64,000 nucleotides of DNA from an uncultured Roseburia sp. (GCA_900542495.1 UQNW01000006.1:1-64000), one strand, 5' to 3'; numbered from the stretch's first letter, positions 34,319-43,529 are shown. The notes: generated by a model from the sequence alone, not told the origin. A program made the numbers and translations.

Positions 34319-35335
34319 TTACTGGAACTGATAAATTTTTCTTGCCATCCTGTAACCGCCGATTGTGATTTTTCCACCCAATTTTCCAGGAAGATAGGTC
34401 AGACCACTCAATGTAGAGCACCGCAGCCGGTAGTATAGTGCCTTGTCATGAGTGCGTACCTGCTCCCACATTTTTTTCCGCTTTTCCCATGCCTCCTCTG
34501 TTTTGATCAGAAGTAAATGGATCGATGAAATAGACAGCATGATCGAAATATTCCGCATCATATAAACTGCCAGTTTCGGATATTTCTTTTTGACTTCCTT
34601 TAAATCCACACTTTCTGCCACAAGCTCTGTCACCCGGATCTGCTGGTCGATCCGTTTCATCAGCACTTTCTCATTGACCGACTGATCTTCCCTTCCCAGA
34701 TAATAGTGGTACAGGTTAATATCCATATAGTAAAGACTTTTTGCATAAGGAAGTGGCTTATAGGAAAACAGATTATCCACATAAAAGGTATGCTCCGGCA
34801 GCTTTATCCCCGACGCTCTCAACACTTTCGTCTGAAACATCAAAGAGTGCATAATAAGGTACTGGGAAGGACGGAAATGCCCGATTGTATTCCAGTCACA
34901 TATTTTTTCCTTTGGAAACACGTTTTTATAATTCATCGGCTTTTCGGTTTCTTCGTCCAGATGATCGTATACATAATTACAGATGATCAAATCCGGAAAT
35001 GCATTTTCAAACGCTTTCAATTGTGCCAGAAGTTTCAGATATGCCTCCTTATCGAGCCAGTCGTCGGAATCCACGACTTTATAGTAAAGTCCCTGCGCCA
35101 GATCCAGTCCTTTGTTCACACCGGAACCGTGACCGCCATTTTTCTTATGCACTGCGCGTACAATATTTGGATACAAAGCTTCATACTCGTCTGCGATCGC
35201 TCCGGTTTTGTCTGTCGAGCCATCATTGATAATCAGAATTTCCACATCTTCTCCGCCGACCAGCAAAGAATCAATGCATCTTCTCATATAACTTTCTGAA
35301 TTGTAACTTGGTACTGTAAATGTAATATATTTCAT
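34319..35335 (-). CDS. Family 2 glycosyltransferase
   Basis: A 338-residue GT2 enzyme with the nucleotide-sugar-binding N-terminus (FTVPSYNSESYMRRCIDSLL, LIINDGSTDKTG) and the metal-binding D-S-D-D in KVVDSDDWLD near residue 92. The second half is helical and lacks membrane spans. The start at 35335 follows ttggagga; the open frame upstream covers the mgtE terminator and is not coding. It is the first gene of a three-gene operon with the papain-fold protein and the flippase and could add a sugar to a lipid or surface polymer. Confidence 0.9.
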   Translation of the reverse strand: MKYITFTVPSYNSESYMRRCIDSLLVGGEDVEILIINDGSTDKTGAIADEYEALYPNIVRAVHKKNGGHGSGVNKGLDLAQGLYYKVVDSDDWLDKEAYLKLLAQLKAFENAFPDLIICNYVYDHLDEETEKPMNYKNVFPKEKICDWNTIGHFRPSQYLIMHSLMFQTKVLRASGIKLPEHTFYVDNLFSYKPLPYAKSLYYMDINLYHYYLGREDQSVNEKVLMKRIDQQIRVTELVAESVDLKEVKKKYPKLAVYMMRNISIMLSISSIHLLLIKTEEAWEKRKKMWEQVRTHDKALYYRLRCSTLSGLTYLPGKLGGKITIGGYRMARKIYQFQ

Positions 35336-35401
35336 GATTTTTCCTCCAAAAATTGTAACAAAGAGCTGCTTTGTAACTCTTTGTGCGCTAATGCGCATAA
35401 C

Positions 35402-35452
35402 ATAAAAAGAACCGCTATGCCCTGAATCTTTTTCAGAGTATAACGGTTCTTT
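35402..35452 (-). terminator. mgtE terminator
   Basis: aaagaaccg (about 406-414) pairs with cggttcttt (35444-35452) around a long inner stem-loop, and the minus strand continues into a short T-run. It separates mgtE from the glycosyltransferase operon. Between it and the latter lie two tiny stems (tgcgc-taa-tgcgca type) of unknown use. Confidence 0.75.
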
Positions 35453-35508
35453 CTTAAAATACACATGAATAAATCTAAAGAAAAGTTAAAGATTACCTAT
35501 ATGAAATG

Positions 35509-36900
35509 TTAAATTTTTAATAGCTCGATCATAAAAAACCAGACCAGACCATAATAAGTGACGACTGCTACCAGATCATTCACGGTTGTGATAAGTGGTC
35601 CTGACGCAACTGCCGGATCGACTTTTATCTTATGGAAAAGCAGTGGAATCGTCGTTCCGACAAGGCTTGAGATCACCATTGCAAGCAACAGCGATACGCC
35701 CACGCAGCCTGAAATCAAAAACGAATAGCCGACCGCATTTCCCTTGATAAAGCACACATAAAGTCCGATAAATAAAAATGCCATAAGTCCCAGAAACAGA
35801 CCATTAGCAAAACCTACCCGCATTTCCTTAAAAATCAGTTTTAGTTTGTCTTTCCGGTTCAAGTTTTCATCCATTAACACACGGATCGTCACGGCGAGAG
35901 ACTGTGTTCCGACATTTCCTGCCATATCTAAAATCAGAGACTGAAAACACATAACGATCGGGATCACGGCAACCACTGTCTCAAAAATTCCGACTACCGA
36001 GGATACCACCATGCCCAAAAACAGCAGAATAATCAGCCACGGCAGACGTTTTTTCATACTCTGAAACGTTGTCTCCTCTAAATCTTCCTCCGCGGTAAGA
36101 CCTGCCAGCTTGGCATAGTCGTCTCCCATTTCTTCATCCACAGCTTCCACGATATCATAGGCTGTGATTACACCTAAGATTTTTTCCTCCTCCGATAACA
36201 CCGGAATGGAATCCTCTGCGTAATCTTTTAAACGCTCAATACAGTCACTGATTTTCTCATGAGCGTTCACATACGGATAGGAAGTTGACACGAGATCATC
36301 CAGATTCTGATAATCCCTTGCCACGATCAGATCTTTTAAATCGATAGCTCCGTAATACTGTTCATTTTCATCAACTACATATATCGTTGAGATATTATCG
36401 TTCTCGCCTGCCTGCTGGATCAGTTCATGTGTTGCCTGACGGATGTTTAAGTTCTTTCCTATAACGATAAAATTCGTCGTCATTTTGCTACCGATCTCAT
36501 CATCCTCATAAGACAAGATCAGTTTGACGTCTTTTTCTGCATCATCATCCAGCAGATCGACAATCTTTGTCTTCGTATCTGCATCCAGATTTTCCAGAAC
36601 ATCAACCGCATCATCCGAATCCATTTCCGAAATGACTCTGGCTGCATTTTCCAGATTGATCTCCTGCAAATACTCTGCCGCATCCTCTGTATAGGAAAGG
36701 ATCTCTGCAATATATTCCTCTCCAAGCAATGGATAGAGCTTTTTTCTTTCCTCCGGTGTCATCTGCTCCATTGCATCTGCAATATCGCTTTCATGATAGT
36801 CGGATATTTTTTCAAGCAATTCCTCTTTTCCGAGATTACTCCGGAATAATGCCAGTAATTCTTCTACATATGTCGGTTCTTTTAATACTTCTTTTTGCAT
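35509..36900 (-). CDS. mgtE: Magnesium transporter MgtE
   Basis: This 463-residue Mg2+ channel has the three-part MgtE layout: N-terminal superhelical domain with repeated acidic HESDIADAMEQM and SDDAVDVLENLD units, tandem CBS domains (about residues 135-255) and a C-terminal five-helix pore with SSVVGIFE, GNVGTQSLAV and DPAVASGPLITT-NDL. The cytosolic domains close the pore when Mg2+ is high. The start at 36900 follows aggaggcaaaa. Its upstream region has two large stem structures and a 55-aa ORF, not the usual M-box. The gene ends at a clear terminator. Confidence 0.95.
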   Translation of the reverse strand: MQKEVLKEPTYVEELLALFRSNLGKEELLEKISDYHESDIADAMEQMTPEERKKLYPLLGEEYIAEILSYTEDAAEYLQEINLENAARVISEMDSDDAVDVLENLDADTKTKIVDLLDDDAEKDVKLILSYEDDEIGSKMTTNFIVIGKNLNIRQATHELIQQAGENDNISTIYVVDENEQYYGAIDLKDLIVARDYQNLDDLVSTSYPYVNAHEKISDCIERLKDYAEDSIPVLSEEEKILGVITAYDIVEAVDEEMGDDYAKLAGLTAEEDLEETTFQSMKKRLPWLIILLFLGMVVSSVVGIFETVVAVIPIVMCFQSLILDMAGNVGTQSLAVTIRVLMDENLNRKDKLKLIFKEMRVGFANGLFLGLMAFLFIGLYVCFIKGNAVGYSFLISGCVGVSLLLAMVISSLVGTTIPLLFHKIKVDPAVASGPLITTVNDLVAVVTYYGLVWFFMIELLKI

Positions 36901-36932
36901 TTTTGCCTCCTGTTCTCCCTGTAATAAGGGCA

Positions 36933-37063
36933 GCTTTATAGGAAAATTGCGCTGCAATCTTCCTAATAAAGCACAAAAAAACCACCGCTTTACTTCCATT
37001 TTCTTTCAAGCAGTATGTTTTTAGTTTCTGCTGTTCTAGTATAGGAAAATAAACCGGTGGTTT
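36933..37063 (-). promoter_or_regulatory. Structured leader of mgtE
   Basis: Two stems precede mgtE on its strand. The first pairs aaaccaccgg (37051-37060) with cggtggttt and a T-run (36974-36985) around a ~60-base loop, like an unusual terminator. The second is a 40-base hairpin, gctttat-taggaa-gattgc against gcaatt-ttccta-taaagc (36933-36972), just before the ribosome site. I see no M-box (ykoK) consensus. It could be an attenuator for mgtE or simply the end of the 55-aa ORF transcript. Confidence 0.45.
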
Positions 37064-37088
37064 CGGAAGGCAAATAAAAATTCTTTAT

Positions 37089-37256
37089 CTACGATTTTTT
37101 ATTCTCATTCAAATATACACAATATCTGCGCAAAACAGGACGCACCCCGCTCCTGTTGTCTGAAGAAATGGCATCCATGCATGTTCTGCCCTGTGCCAAA
37201 ACATTCCAAAATCCATCGGTTTTGTTCTTTCGCCCCGCACTATCACAACTGTCCAT
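37089..37256 (-). CDS. 55-aa cysteine-containing small protein upstream of mgtE
   Basis: A short ORF starts at ATG 37256 with a strong caggaggtgac ribosome site 5-8 bases away and codes for a basic protein beginning MDSCDSAGRKNKTDGF and ending RRYCVYLNENKKS. It has three Cys residues (4, 26 and 49) and no membrane span. I do not recognise it. A near-consensus promoter (37348-37376) lies about 85 bases upstream and the mgtE leader stems follow. It may be a real small protein or a leader ORF that helps control mgtE. The longer upstream-extended frame has no ribosome site. Confidence 0.5.
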   Translation of the reverse strand: MDSCDSAGRKNKTDGFWNVLAQGRTCMDAISSDNRSGVRPVLRRYCVYLNENKKS

Positions 37257-37347
37257 GCATGTCACCTCCTGAAAATTTATGTTTTTTCTATCTGTACCCC
37301 GCTTTGCAAATCCACAAATCTGCTCACGAGCCACAAAATCCTTTGCT

Positions 37348-37376
37348 ATTATATAATTGTCATTTAAAATGGTCAA
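37348..37376 (-). promoter_or_regulatory. Promoter of 55-aa ORF (and perhaps mgtE)
   Basis: On the minus strand TTGACC (37371-37376), 17 bases and TATAAT (37348-37353) form a near-consensus sigma-A promoter. It has no other gene to serve than the small ORF and, by read-through, mgtE. Confidence 0.7.
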
Positions 37377-37447
37377 CCAGATTTTCGGTAAAATCTGTGT
37401 AATCTTTAAATGGCAAATCAGACGCCTGATCACATCATCTGTAAAAC

Positions 37448-38686
37448 TTATCTGTCCTTCATAAATGCTTCGATCTCGTCCGGATCACGGATAATTGCCT
37501 CTGAGAGACACTCGCAGCCGTTCTCTGTAATCAGCAGATCATCCTCAATACGGATTCCGATCTCCCACTCATCAATGTAGAGTCCCGGTTCATCGGTAAT
37601 GATCGCACCCGGTTGTAATGTCTCATTGCAAGCCGCTGTGACATCATGCACATCGATTCCAAGATGATGGGATACGCCATGCATATAATAAGTATCAATC
37701 TCGTCCTCTTTTTCGATCAGACCGAGTTTCATGCAGCCTGCTGCAAGCACTTTCTTTGCAATCTCATTTAACTCTTTTAACGTCATGCCCGGTTTTGCAG
37801 TCTTTGCAACCTCACGGTTTGCAGCTAAAACAATGTCGTAAACCTGTCTCTGGCGCTCTGTGTATGTTCCGTTTACCGGATAAGTTCTTGTGATATCTGC
37901 GCAGTATCCGCGGTATTTTGCCCCGAGATCCATCAGCAGTAAAGAACCATCCTCACAAATGTCAAGGTTTGTGTCGTAGTGAAGCATGGTTCCGTTCGCA
38001 CCGCTTCCTGCGATGGTAGGGAATGCAGTTCCCTCCGCTCCGTTATAGCGGATCATGTATTCAAAATCAGCCTGTGCCTGATATTCTGCCGTTCCCGGCT
38101 CTAAATGTTTCATCACATACTGCAATGCTTTATCGGTAATGCCGATCGCCTCACGCACAAGTGCAATCTCGTCATCATCTTTTTGCATGCGCAGTTCTGC
38201 GATCACCTGCGAAATATTTTTCACTGCATGTCCCGGATATTTTTCTGCAAATTCTTTTGCTTTGATCATATTGTAATCCGGCATGTCCTCAAGCTGATAT
38301 CTGTAACAGTCAAAATACAGGCTGTCGATATCTTCCCTTGCCATCATGCGGTCAACAGCGCCCTCAAAAGAATCTAAAAACATCACATTATCGATACCTG
38401 AAATCTCTTTTGCCTCATCCACTGTCACTTTTCTTCCGTACCAGCGCTCCTGTGTCGGGTCTGCTTCTTCGATAAACAAAATCACCTGCTCCTCTTTTAA
38501 TGTCTTTTTCATCAAAAGAATCATATGGTCTCTTCTTAATCCTGTCAGATAAAAAAAGTTTCTGTCTGCCTCAAATGGTGCATATTCATCTGCACTCACA
38601 TGACTCTCAATCCCGGAAAATAAGATCAGAGCTGACTGCTTCTCCATTTTTTCAAAAATCTGTTTTCTTCTGTCTGTAAAATTCAT
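37448..38686 (-). CDS. pepP: Xaa-Pro aminopeptidase (M24, AMP_N)
   Basis: This 412-residue dinuclear-metal peptidase removes N-terminal residues before proline. The N-terminal AMP_N domain is followed by the pita-bread catalytic domain, with metal ligands in LLMDLGAKYRGYCADITRT (two Asp), the HGVSHHLGIDVHD histidine, ITDEPGLYI (Glu) and GIRIEDDLLITE (Glu). All ligands are present. It is a single gene; a terminator just upstream separates it from a 60-aa ORF. Cytoplasmic peptide recycling is the likely job. Confidence 0.93.
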   Translation of the reverse strand: MNFTDRRKQIFEKMEKQSALILFSGIESHVSADEYAPFEADRNFFYLTGLRRDHMILLMKKTLKEEQVILFIEEADPTQERWYGRKVTVDEAKEISGIDNVMFLDSFEGAVDRMMAREDIDSLYFDCYRYQLEDMPDYNMIKAKEFAEKYPGHAVKNISQVIAELRMQKDDDEIALVREAIGITDKALQYVMKHLEPGTAEYQAQADFEYMIRYNGAEGTAFPTIAGSGANGTMLHYDTNLDICEDGSLLLMDLGAKYRGYCADITRTYPVNGTYTERQRQVYDIVLAANREVAKTAKPGMTLKELNEIAKKVLAAGCMKLGLIEKEDEIDTYYMHGVSHHLGIDVHDVTAACNETLQPGAIITDEPGLYIDEWEIGIRIEDDLLITENGCECLSEAIIRDPDEIEAFMKDR

Positions 38687-38711
38687 GATTGCTCTCCTTT
38701 GATCTAAAATT

Positions 38712-38750
38712 TAAAAAGGCAGGTTCTTCCATCTCTGAAAAAGCCTGCCC
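38712..38750 (-). terminator. Terminator after the 60-aa ORF
   Basis: On the minus strand cgggcaggc pairs with gcctgcc across about 20 bases and ends in a T-run. It terminates the transcript of the small ORF before pepP. Confidence 0.7.
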
Positions 38751-38772
38751 GAAAAACTTATTGGTTATCCTT

Positions 38773-38955
38773 CTATGCCTCTGCGCTCATCTGGATTCTC
38801 GCTGTGATCTCTTTTACTTCAGCCATTAAAGCAGAATACATCTCCATCTCGATTCCAACCGGCGACATATGCGGATGCTCCTGTTTCATACGGTATGCCT
38901 GTACCAGTAAACTTCTCTTCACATCTTCAAGTTCTAAAAGCTGTTCTCTGCTCAT
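38773..38955 (-). CDS. Small conserved-looking helical protein
   Basis: A 60-residue protein (MSREQLLELEDVKRSLLV...) of two amphipathic helices, probably cytosolic. I do not recognise it. The ATG at 38955 follows gggag at 7 bases; a TTG two codons earlier is possible. It has its own terminator. The length, spacing and absence of shadows on it make it a likely real gene. Confidence 0.55.
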   Translation of the reverse strand: MSREQLLELEDVKRSLLVQAYRMKQEHPHMSPVGIEMEMYSALMAEVKEITARIQMSAEA

Positions 38956-39130
38956 AACCAATCTCCCATATACTTTTTATCTTCTGCGTCTTACTATATC
39001 TCGTAGACGCACCTCAACTATAATAGCATATATGGTAGATTTTAGCGCATGAAATTCATCGGCAAAAGTAACAATATTTTTCCTGACATTTAGCACATTT
39101 GTCTATACCCGGAAAAAATTTCATCACTTT

Positions 39131-39889
39131 TTACAATTGCATTAGCGTTTGCAGTGCCTCATTTTCTACAATACATTTTCCATGTTCTTTTATAAATGCA
39201 ATCTGCGCCGGCTCTGCATACCGACACTTATTATATTCTACAATTGTAAATGCAAACGGCTTCAATTCCTCTCTGGAAAAATGGATCAGATCCATGACAA
39301 GATAGTATTTTTGCCGGAATTTATAAAGGCTGCTCGCCGGAACTTTATCCGTAAACGGCGATAAATGAACTACCCTGAGCACCTCATCCATACTTGCAAA
39401 TTCCAGACTAAACGGTACGGATGTCTCAAACACTTCGCTCTCATCTTCCGCTTCTGCTTTGTCAGCCTCTTTCGCCTGTGCCTTCTTTGTGTCCTGACTG
39501 TATTTTGTTCTATACTTTTCGAGGAAATCATCAATGGCGCTCTGTTTTTCCTCCTGGTTCATCTGCCCGAACTCATTGATCTTGTCCGGTGCAAGCTGGT
39601 TTAAAAGCTGCCCGACCGTATCCACAAGATTCTTGAAACTCATCTCAGAATCACCACCAAACGTGATCGCCATACTGTGATCCTGCAAAAGCTCTGCTTT
39701 CACTACCGGGGAAATGTTCTGCATACTGATATCACTCTTCTGCTCCACCAGTTCTACCACCGCACGCATAAACTCCTGCGTCACCTCGGTATTGCCGATG
39801 ATCTCATCAATGTTGTATCCCATTTCCTGAATCTCTTCCTCAGACAATGCACATCTGATCTTATTTTCACCTAATCTCTCAATTTCCAT
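39131..39889 (-). CDS. mecA: MecA-type adaptor protein
   Basis: The 252-residue protein starts MEIERLGENKIRCALSEEEIQEMGYN, like MecA, with the small N-terminal substrate-binding domain. An acidic, low-complexity linker (AQAKEADKAEAEDESEVF) follows, then the C-terminal ClpC-binding domain with SLEFASMDEVLRVV and YYLVMDL. MecA adaptors deliver proteins such as ComK and Spo0A partners to ClpCP in Bacillus. The linker is longer than in many relatives. It is encoded alone. In Clostridia the targets are not known. Confidence 0.85.
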   Translation of the reverse strand: MEIERLGENKIRCALSEEEIQEMGYNIDEIIGNTEVTQEFMRAVVELVEQKSDISMQNISPVVKAELLQDHSMAITFGGDSEMSFKNLVDTVGQLLNQLAPDKINEFGQMNQEEKQSAIDDFLEKYRTKYSQDTKKAQAKEADKAEAEDESEVFETSVPFSLEFASMDEVLRVVHLSPFTDKVPASSLYKFRQKYYLVMDLIHFSREELKPFAFTIVEYNKCRYAEPAQIAFIKEHGKCIVENEALQTLMQL

Positions 39890-39979
39890 ATGTATTACCT
39901 TCTAAACATCTGTTGATGCTTTTTGTTCACAGCTATTATCCTATTTTTTCTTATATTTGTAAATAGGCGAATTATGGTC

Positions 39980-40633
39980 TTATCTCCACATATCTGCCAC
40001 GAAATAGGTCAGTGCCGTCCATGTATACACGGAATAGTATATTCCGTATTCGTCGACACCCTCTTTTAAGATCTTCTGTGCCTGTTCTTTTGTCAGAAAA
40101 GAAAATCCATCAAAACATTCACTTCCTACTGCACCGTCCTGTGACATGCCTGTCAAAGTATCCCGGTGCAGCACGATTTTTACAAGTCCATTGCTCTCGT
40201 CCGTCATTCCCGGCGTGCTGAAAAGGCATGGATTGATCACCGCTATCTCGTCCGTATCCTGCACCTCGATTCCCGTCTCTTCCTTTAACTCCCTCTTGGC
40301 AGTCACAAGCAGCGGTTCTTTCTCCTCTTTATCTGCCGGATCAATGAGTCCCGCCGGAACACTTAATAAAAATTGTCCTGCCGGATACCGAAATTCGCGG
40401 TTTAATAAAAGCTTTGGCTCTCCCTCGGACGGATTCCAGATCGTAATGCAGCTTACCGCATCCGGAAGCATTTTTTTGAATTCCTCTGTACTTTTTACCG
40501 CCACAAGATCCTCGGCGCTGCGGCGTGTTGCATTATAATAATGTCTGCCCTCGGCGTATTGAAGATCGAATACCTTAATGAACTTTGTTTCCAATAATGT
40601 TTTAATATTTTGTTTTGTAATGGTTGGGCGCAT
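39980..40633 (-). CDS. NUDIX hydrolase
   Basis: A 217-residue NUDIX protein with the box G-x5-E-x7-R-E-L-K-E-E-T-G (here GLIDPADKEEKEPLLVTAKREL-KEETG, about residues 96-123). Its overall layout, with AGQFLLSVPAG just before the box and the final YGIYYSVYTWTAL, resembles ADP-ribose pyrophosphatase-like members. The start at 40633 follows aaaggag, 22 bases after the natural end of the upstream ABC-class ATPase, so the two form an operon. The substrate is not certain. Confidence 0.85.
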   Translation of the reverse strand: MRPTITKQNIKTLLETKFIKVFDLQYAEGRHYYNATRRSAEDLVAVKSTEEFKKMLPDAVSCITIWNPSEGEPKLLLNREFRYPAGQFLLSVPAGLIDPADKEEKEPLLVTAKRELKEETGIEVQDTDEIAVINPCLFSTPGMTDESNGLVKIVLHRDTLTGMSQDGAVGSECFDGFSFLTKEQAQKILKEGVDEYGIYYSVYTWTALTYFVADMWR

Positions 40634-40654
40634 CTTCGCAAACTCCTTTCTACT

Positions 40655-42385
40655 TTACACACGATAGCGGTTGAGACAGGAGTAGATTTCCTGGATTCTT
40701 GGGATTGCGTAACCACCAGAGATTTCTCCGTACTCTGCGGCAAATGCAAGTCCTTCCTGCTCTGCCTTTTTCGCAAGCCACTCTGCGACTTCTGAAATGG
40801 TGTGTTTTCCATCAGTGAAATGTTCTACTGCATATTTTAACAGAATCCCTAATGCTGCGGTCTACTCGCTGTCGATCAACTGCTCAATATAACGCAGATC
40901 CACATTCTGTTTTCCAAGCAGAAATCCGTCTACGCCAAGCGTCTTCACTTTCAGGCGTTCCGGCTCTCCCTTTTTCACTTCCCCGCTCCGGTAATCTCTG
41001 CGTTTGACTGCACCATTTTTATCCTTTTCCAGAATACGGTGACTGTCCGGCAGTACAAATGGTTTTGCCGTCTCCTGCGCAATTGGAAATTCTCCACACA
41101 AATTCTTTGCCTTGGCTGTAATATCCACAGGTTCGTATTGATCCATCTGGATCACAGTGTCTGCAATATGGAAAAATGCGCCGGAACTTCCTGCCACGAG
41201 AATGGTTGAGATTCCCGCCTTTTCGTACAGATCCCTTGCTCTGGATAAAAACGGGGTGATCGGCTCTTTGTCCGGGCTGACTACCCTCTGCATAAAAGCA
41301 TCCCGCACCATAAAATTAGTTGCGGAAGTGTCCTCATCCAGCAAAAGAAGTCTGCTTCCAGCCTCGATTGCTTCCACGATTCCGGCTGCCTGTGAAGTGC
41401 TTCCGCTGGCATCAGCAGTCGAAAAATCTTTTGTATCACGACCGTTTGGAAGATCATTGATAAACATGGAAATATCCACATTTTTGATAAATCTTCCGTC
41501 CTCCGAGCGCAGCTTTTGCGCGGTCTCATCTGCAATCACATACTCTCTGCCGTCCCCAGCAATATGGTTATATACGCCTAATTCCAGTGCATTTAAAAGT
41601 GTGGATTTTCCATGATAACCGCCACCTACGATCAAAGTGATTCCTTTTGGGATTCCCATGCCTGCCACTTTTCCATGATGTGGCAACTCCAATGTCACAC
41701 GCAATGTTTCCGGAGAAACAAATTTTACGGACTGTTTCATCGGTTTTGAAGAAATACCGCTCTCTCTCGGCAAAACAGAATGGTCTGCGACAAAAGCCAC
41801 CAGCCCAAGTTTTGGAAGCTGATCTCTTATTGCCTGCTGGTCTTCTGCCAATTCCACCGCTGCCTGCACTTTCTGTGCATCCAGATTTTTATAATAAAAG
41901 GACTTTTCCACGCACTGCGGCAGATATTCGAATAAGATTTTTTCCAGTTCACCCGCGTTAATCGTTCTTCCATTCGCCGGAAAACCAACCGCAAATCTGG
42001 CTGTGATCTCTTTTTCACTGACCTCGCATGCTGTCCTCTGCAGCACTTCCTGTCCGCAGTGTGTCACTGAGATCAGTCCGCTTTTGCCGGAGCCCTTCGC
42101 CTTAAAGGTATAATGATTTACCTGCGCTGCAAAACCGCGGAGCAGTTCATCTGCCAGTGCATTTCTCGTCAGCTTGTCCTTCATCGCAAATGCCGGGAAT
42201 CCTGCTGCTTTTGCATCCACGGTCACGCGCACATCCGAAGGTGCCGCAAACGGATCTCCCTGCACATGGTCAATGGACAATATGTACTGGGGGAACTGGT
42301 AACTTCCGCGCAGGGATTTGTATAATGGGTAACTTTTATGATCTATGGATTTTAACTGTGACTGTAAATCGTAGTGTGTCTTCAT
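40655..42385 (-). pseudogene. ABC-class ATPase (COG3044) with premature amber codon
   Basis: From 42385 the frame codes a 507-residue ABC-class ATPase with Walker A GGGYHGKSTLL, a DLPNGRDTKDFSTADASGSTSQAAG signature-type region and Walker B RLLLLDEDTSATNFM. It stops at TAG (40862-40864) after YIEQLIDSE. In the same frame the next 68 codons read TAALGILLKYAVEHF..., IPRIQEIYSCLNRYRV and then TAA at 40655-40657, which is the C-terminal domain this family normally has. A C-to-T change in a CAG codon at the DSE-x-T site would explain it. The clipped protein lacks only ~70 residues and may keep some activity. The natural stop is 22 bases before the NUDIX gene. Confidence 0.75.
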
Positions 42386-42600
42386 GCGATACTCCTTTTT
42401 ATCAATTTCATTTCCAGCATTATTATAAGCTTTGAGGTACGGGTTTTCAATGAATGAAAAAGAGTTTTGACTTTTCTATAGAAAGAGTCTCCCCTAAATC
42501 CATTTTTTGTGCTATGATGAGGGCACAAAATAAATAACAACGGAACCGTTTTTCCATTTTCTAGGAAAATAGATTTGATCCGTAAACAAAGGAGGATTTT

Positions 42601-43440
42601 ATGTACGAATTTACAGAAGACTGCATGCTTCATATTGATGCAATCGATGAAGAACACAAGCGTCTGTTCCAGATGATAAATGAAGCATTCGAATTAGTTG
42701 AGAAAACAGAGGATGTGACAGCCATCGGTCAAAGCCTGATCGCAAACCTGAAAGATTACGCAGCTACGCACCTTGCTCATGAGGAGGCTTATATGGAGAG
42801 TATCCATGATCCTGAGCTTCCTCTCCAGAAGACAGAACACGCTGCATTTACAAAGACGATCAATGAATTTAAACTGGATACCACATCACCACGCAATGCC
42901 AAGAGATCGTTAAATGAACTTCTTACTTACCTCGTGCACTGGCTTTATCATCATATTTTAAGCAGCGATATGATGATCGGGAAAATGATCCCTACGGAAG
43001 AATCTACAGAGGATCCATTTGCATTCACGGACAAATACAAAACCGGCATCACATTTGTCGATGATGAGCACCGCAAGCTGTTTGAGATCATCAGTGATAC
43101 CAATGACCTCATCCACGACCAGCTTTTACATGATAAATACGATGAGATCATGCGTCTGCTGGCAGAATTGAGAGATTATACGGAATTACATTTCAGCGAG
43201 GAAGAGGCTCTGATGGAGCGCATCCATTATCCTGAACTTCCTTCACAGAAACGGGCACACGCTGCATTTGTAGACCGTCTTGTAAATATCGATCTGGATG
43301 AAATGGAGGATCTGGATGACAACCAGCAGGTATATCTTCTTGATCTGATCCAGTTTTTACTGAACTGGCTTGCAAACCACATTCTTGCCTGTGATAAAAA
43401 AATCGGTGAATATATGCGCGAAAATCATATTTCTGAATAA
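42601..43440 (+). CDS. Two-domain bacteriohemerythrin
   Basis: The 279-residue protein is a tandem fusion of two hemerythrin domains. Each has the di-iron ligand pattern: DEEHKRLF / THLAHEE / KTEHAAF / HWLYHHILSSD in the first, and DDEHRKLFE / LHFSEEE / KRAHAAFV / NWLANHILACD in the second. The first is about residues 1-130, the second 135-275. Hemerythrins bind O2 and sometimes NO or metals; in a strict anaerobe it probably scavenges oxygen. It has an aaaggagg ribosome site and a terminator behind it, so is a single gene. I found no clear promoter. Confidence 0.88.
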   Translation: MYEFTEDCMLHIDAIDEEHKRLFQMINEAFELVEKTEDVTAIGQSLIANLKDYAATHLAHEEAYMESIHDPELPLQKTEHAAFTKTINEFKLDTTSPRNAKRSLNELLTYLVHWLYHHILSSDMMIGKMIPTEESTEDPFAFTDKYKTGITFVDDEHRKLFEIISDTNDLIHDQLLHDKYDEIMRLLAELRDYTELHFSEEEALMERIHYPELPSQKRAHAAFVDRLVNIDLDEMEDLDDNQQVYLLDLIQFLLNWLANHILACDKKIGEYMRENHISE

Positions 43441-43449
43441 GCAGGAACG

Positions 43450-43521
43450 GTTGTATGGGTTTTCACCCGAATGATAAAATATCACAAGTCATCCGGTCAA
43501 AAACTCATACAACTTTTTTTA
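43450..43521 (+). terminator. Terminator of hemerythrin gene
   Basis: gttgtatgggtttt (43450-43463) pairs with aaaactcatacaac (43501-43514) around a 37-base loop and is followed by T6. It separates the hemerythrin gene from the MarR promoter. Confidence 0.75.
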
Positions 43522-43529
43522 TTTTCTTA

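Noticed and set aside
36901..37088. M-box riboswitch upstream of mgtE
   Set aside because: None of the conserved M-box segments is visible; the stems present have a different layout.
37257..37433. Upstream extension of the 55-aa ORF to 114 codons
   Set aside because: The extension covers the promoter and leader, has no ribosome site, while the inner ATG has a strong one.
40495..40812. 105-codon minus-strand frame between the NUDIX and ATPase genes
   Set aside because: It is out of frame with the family-like C-terminus of the ABC-class ATPase that occupies the same bases, and overlaps the NUDIX start.
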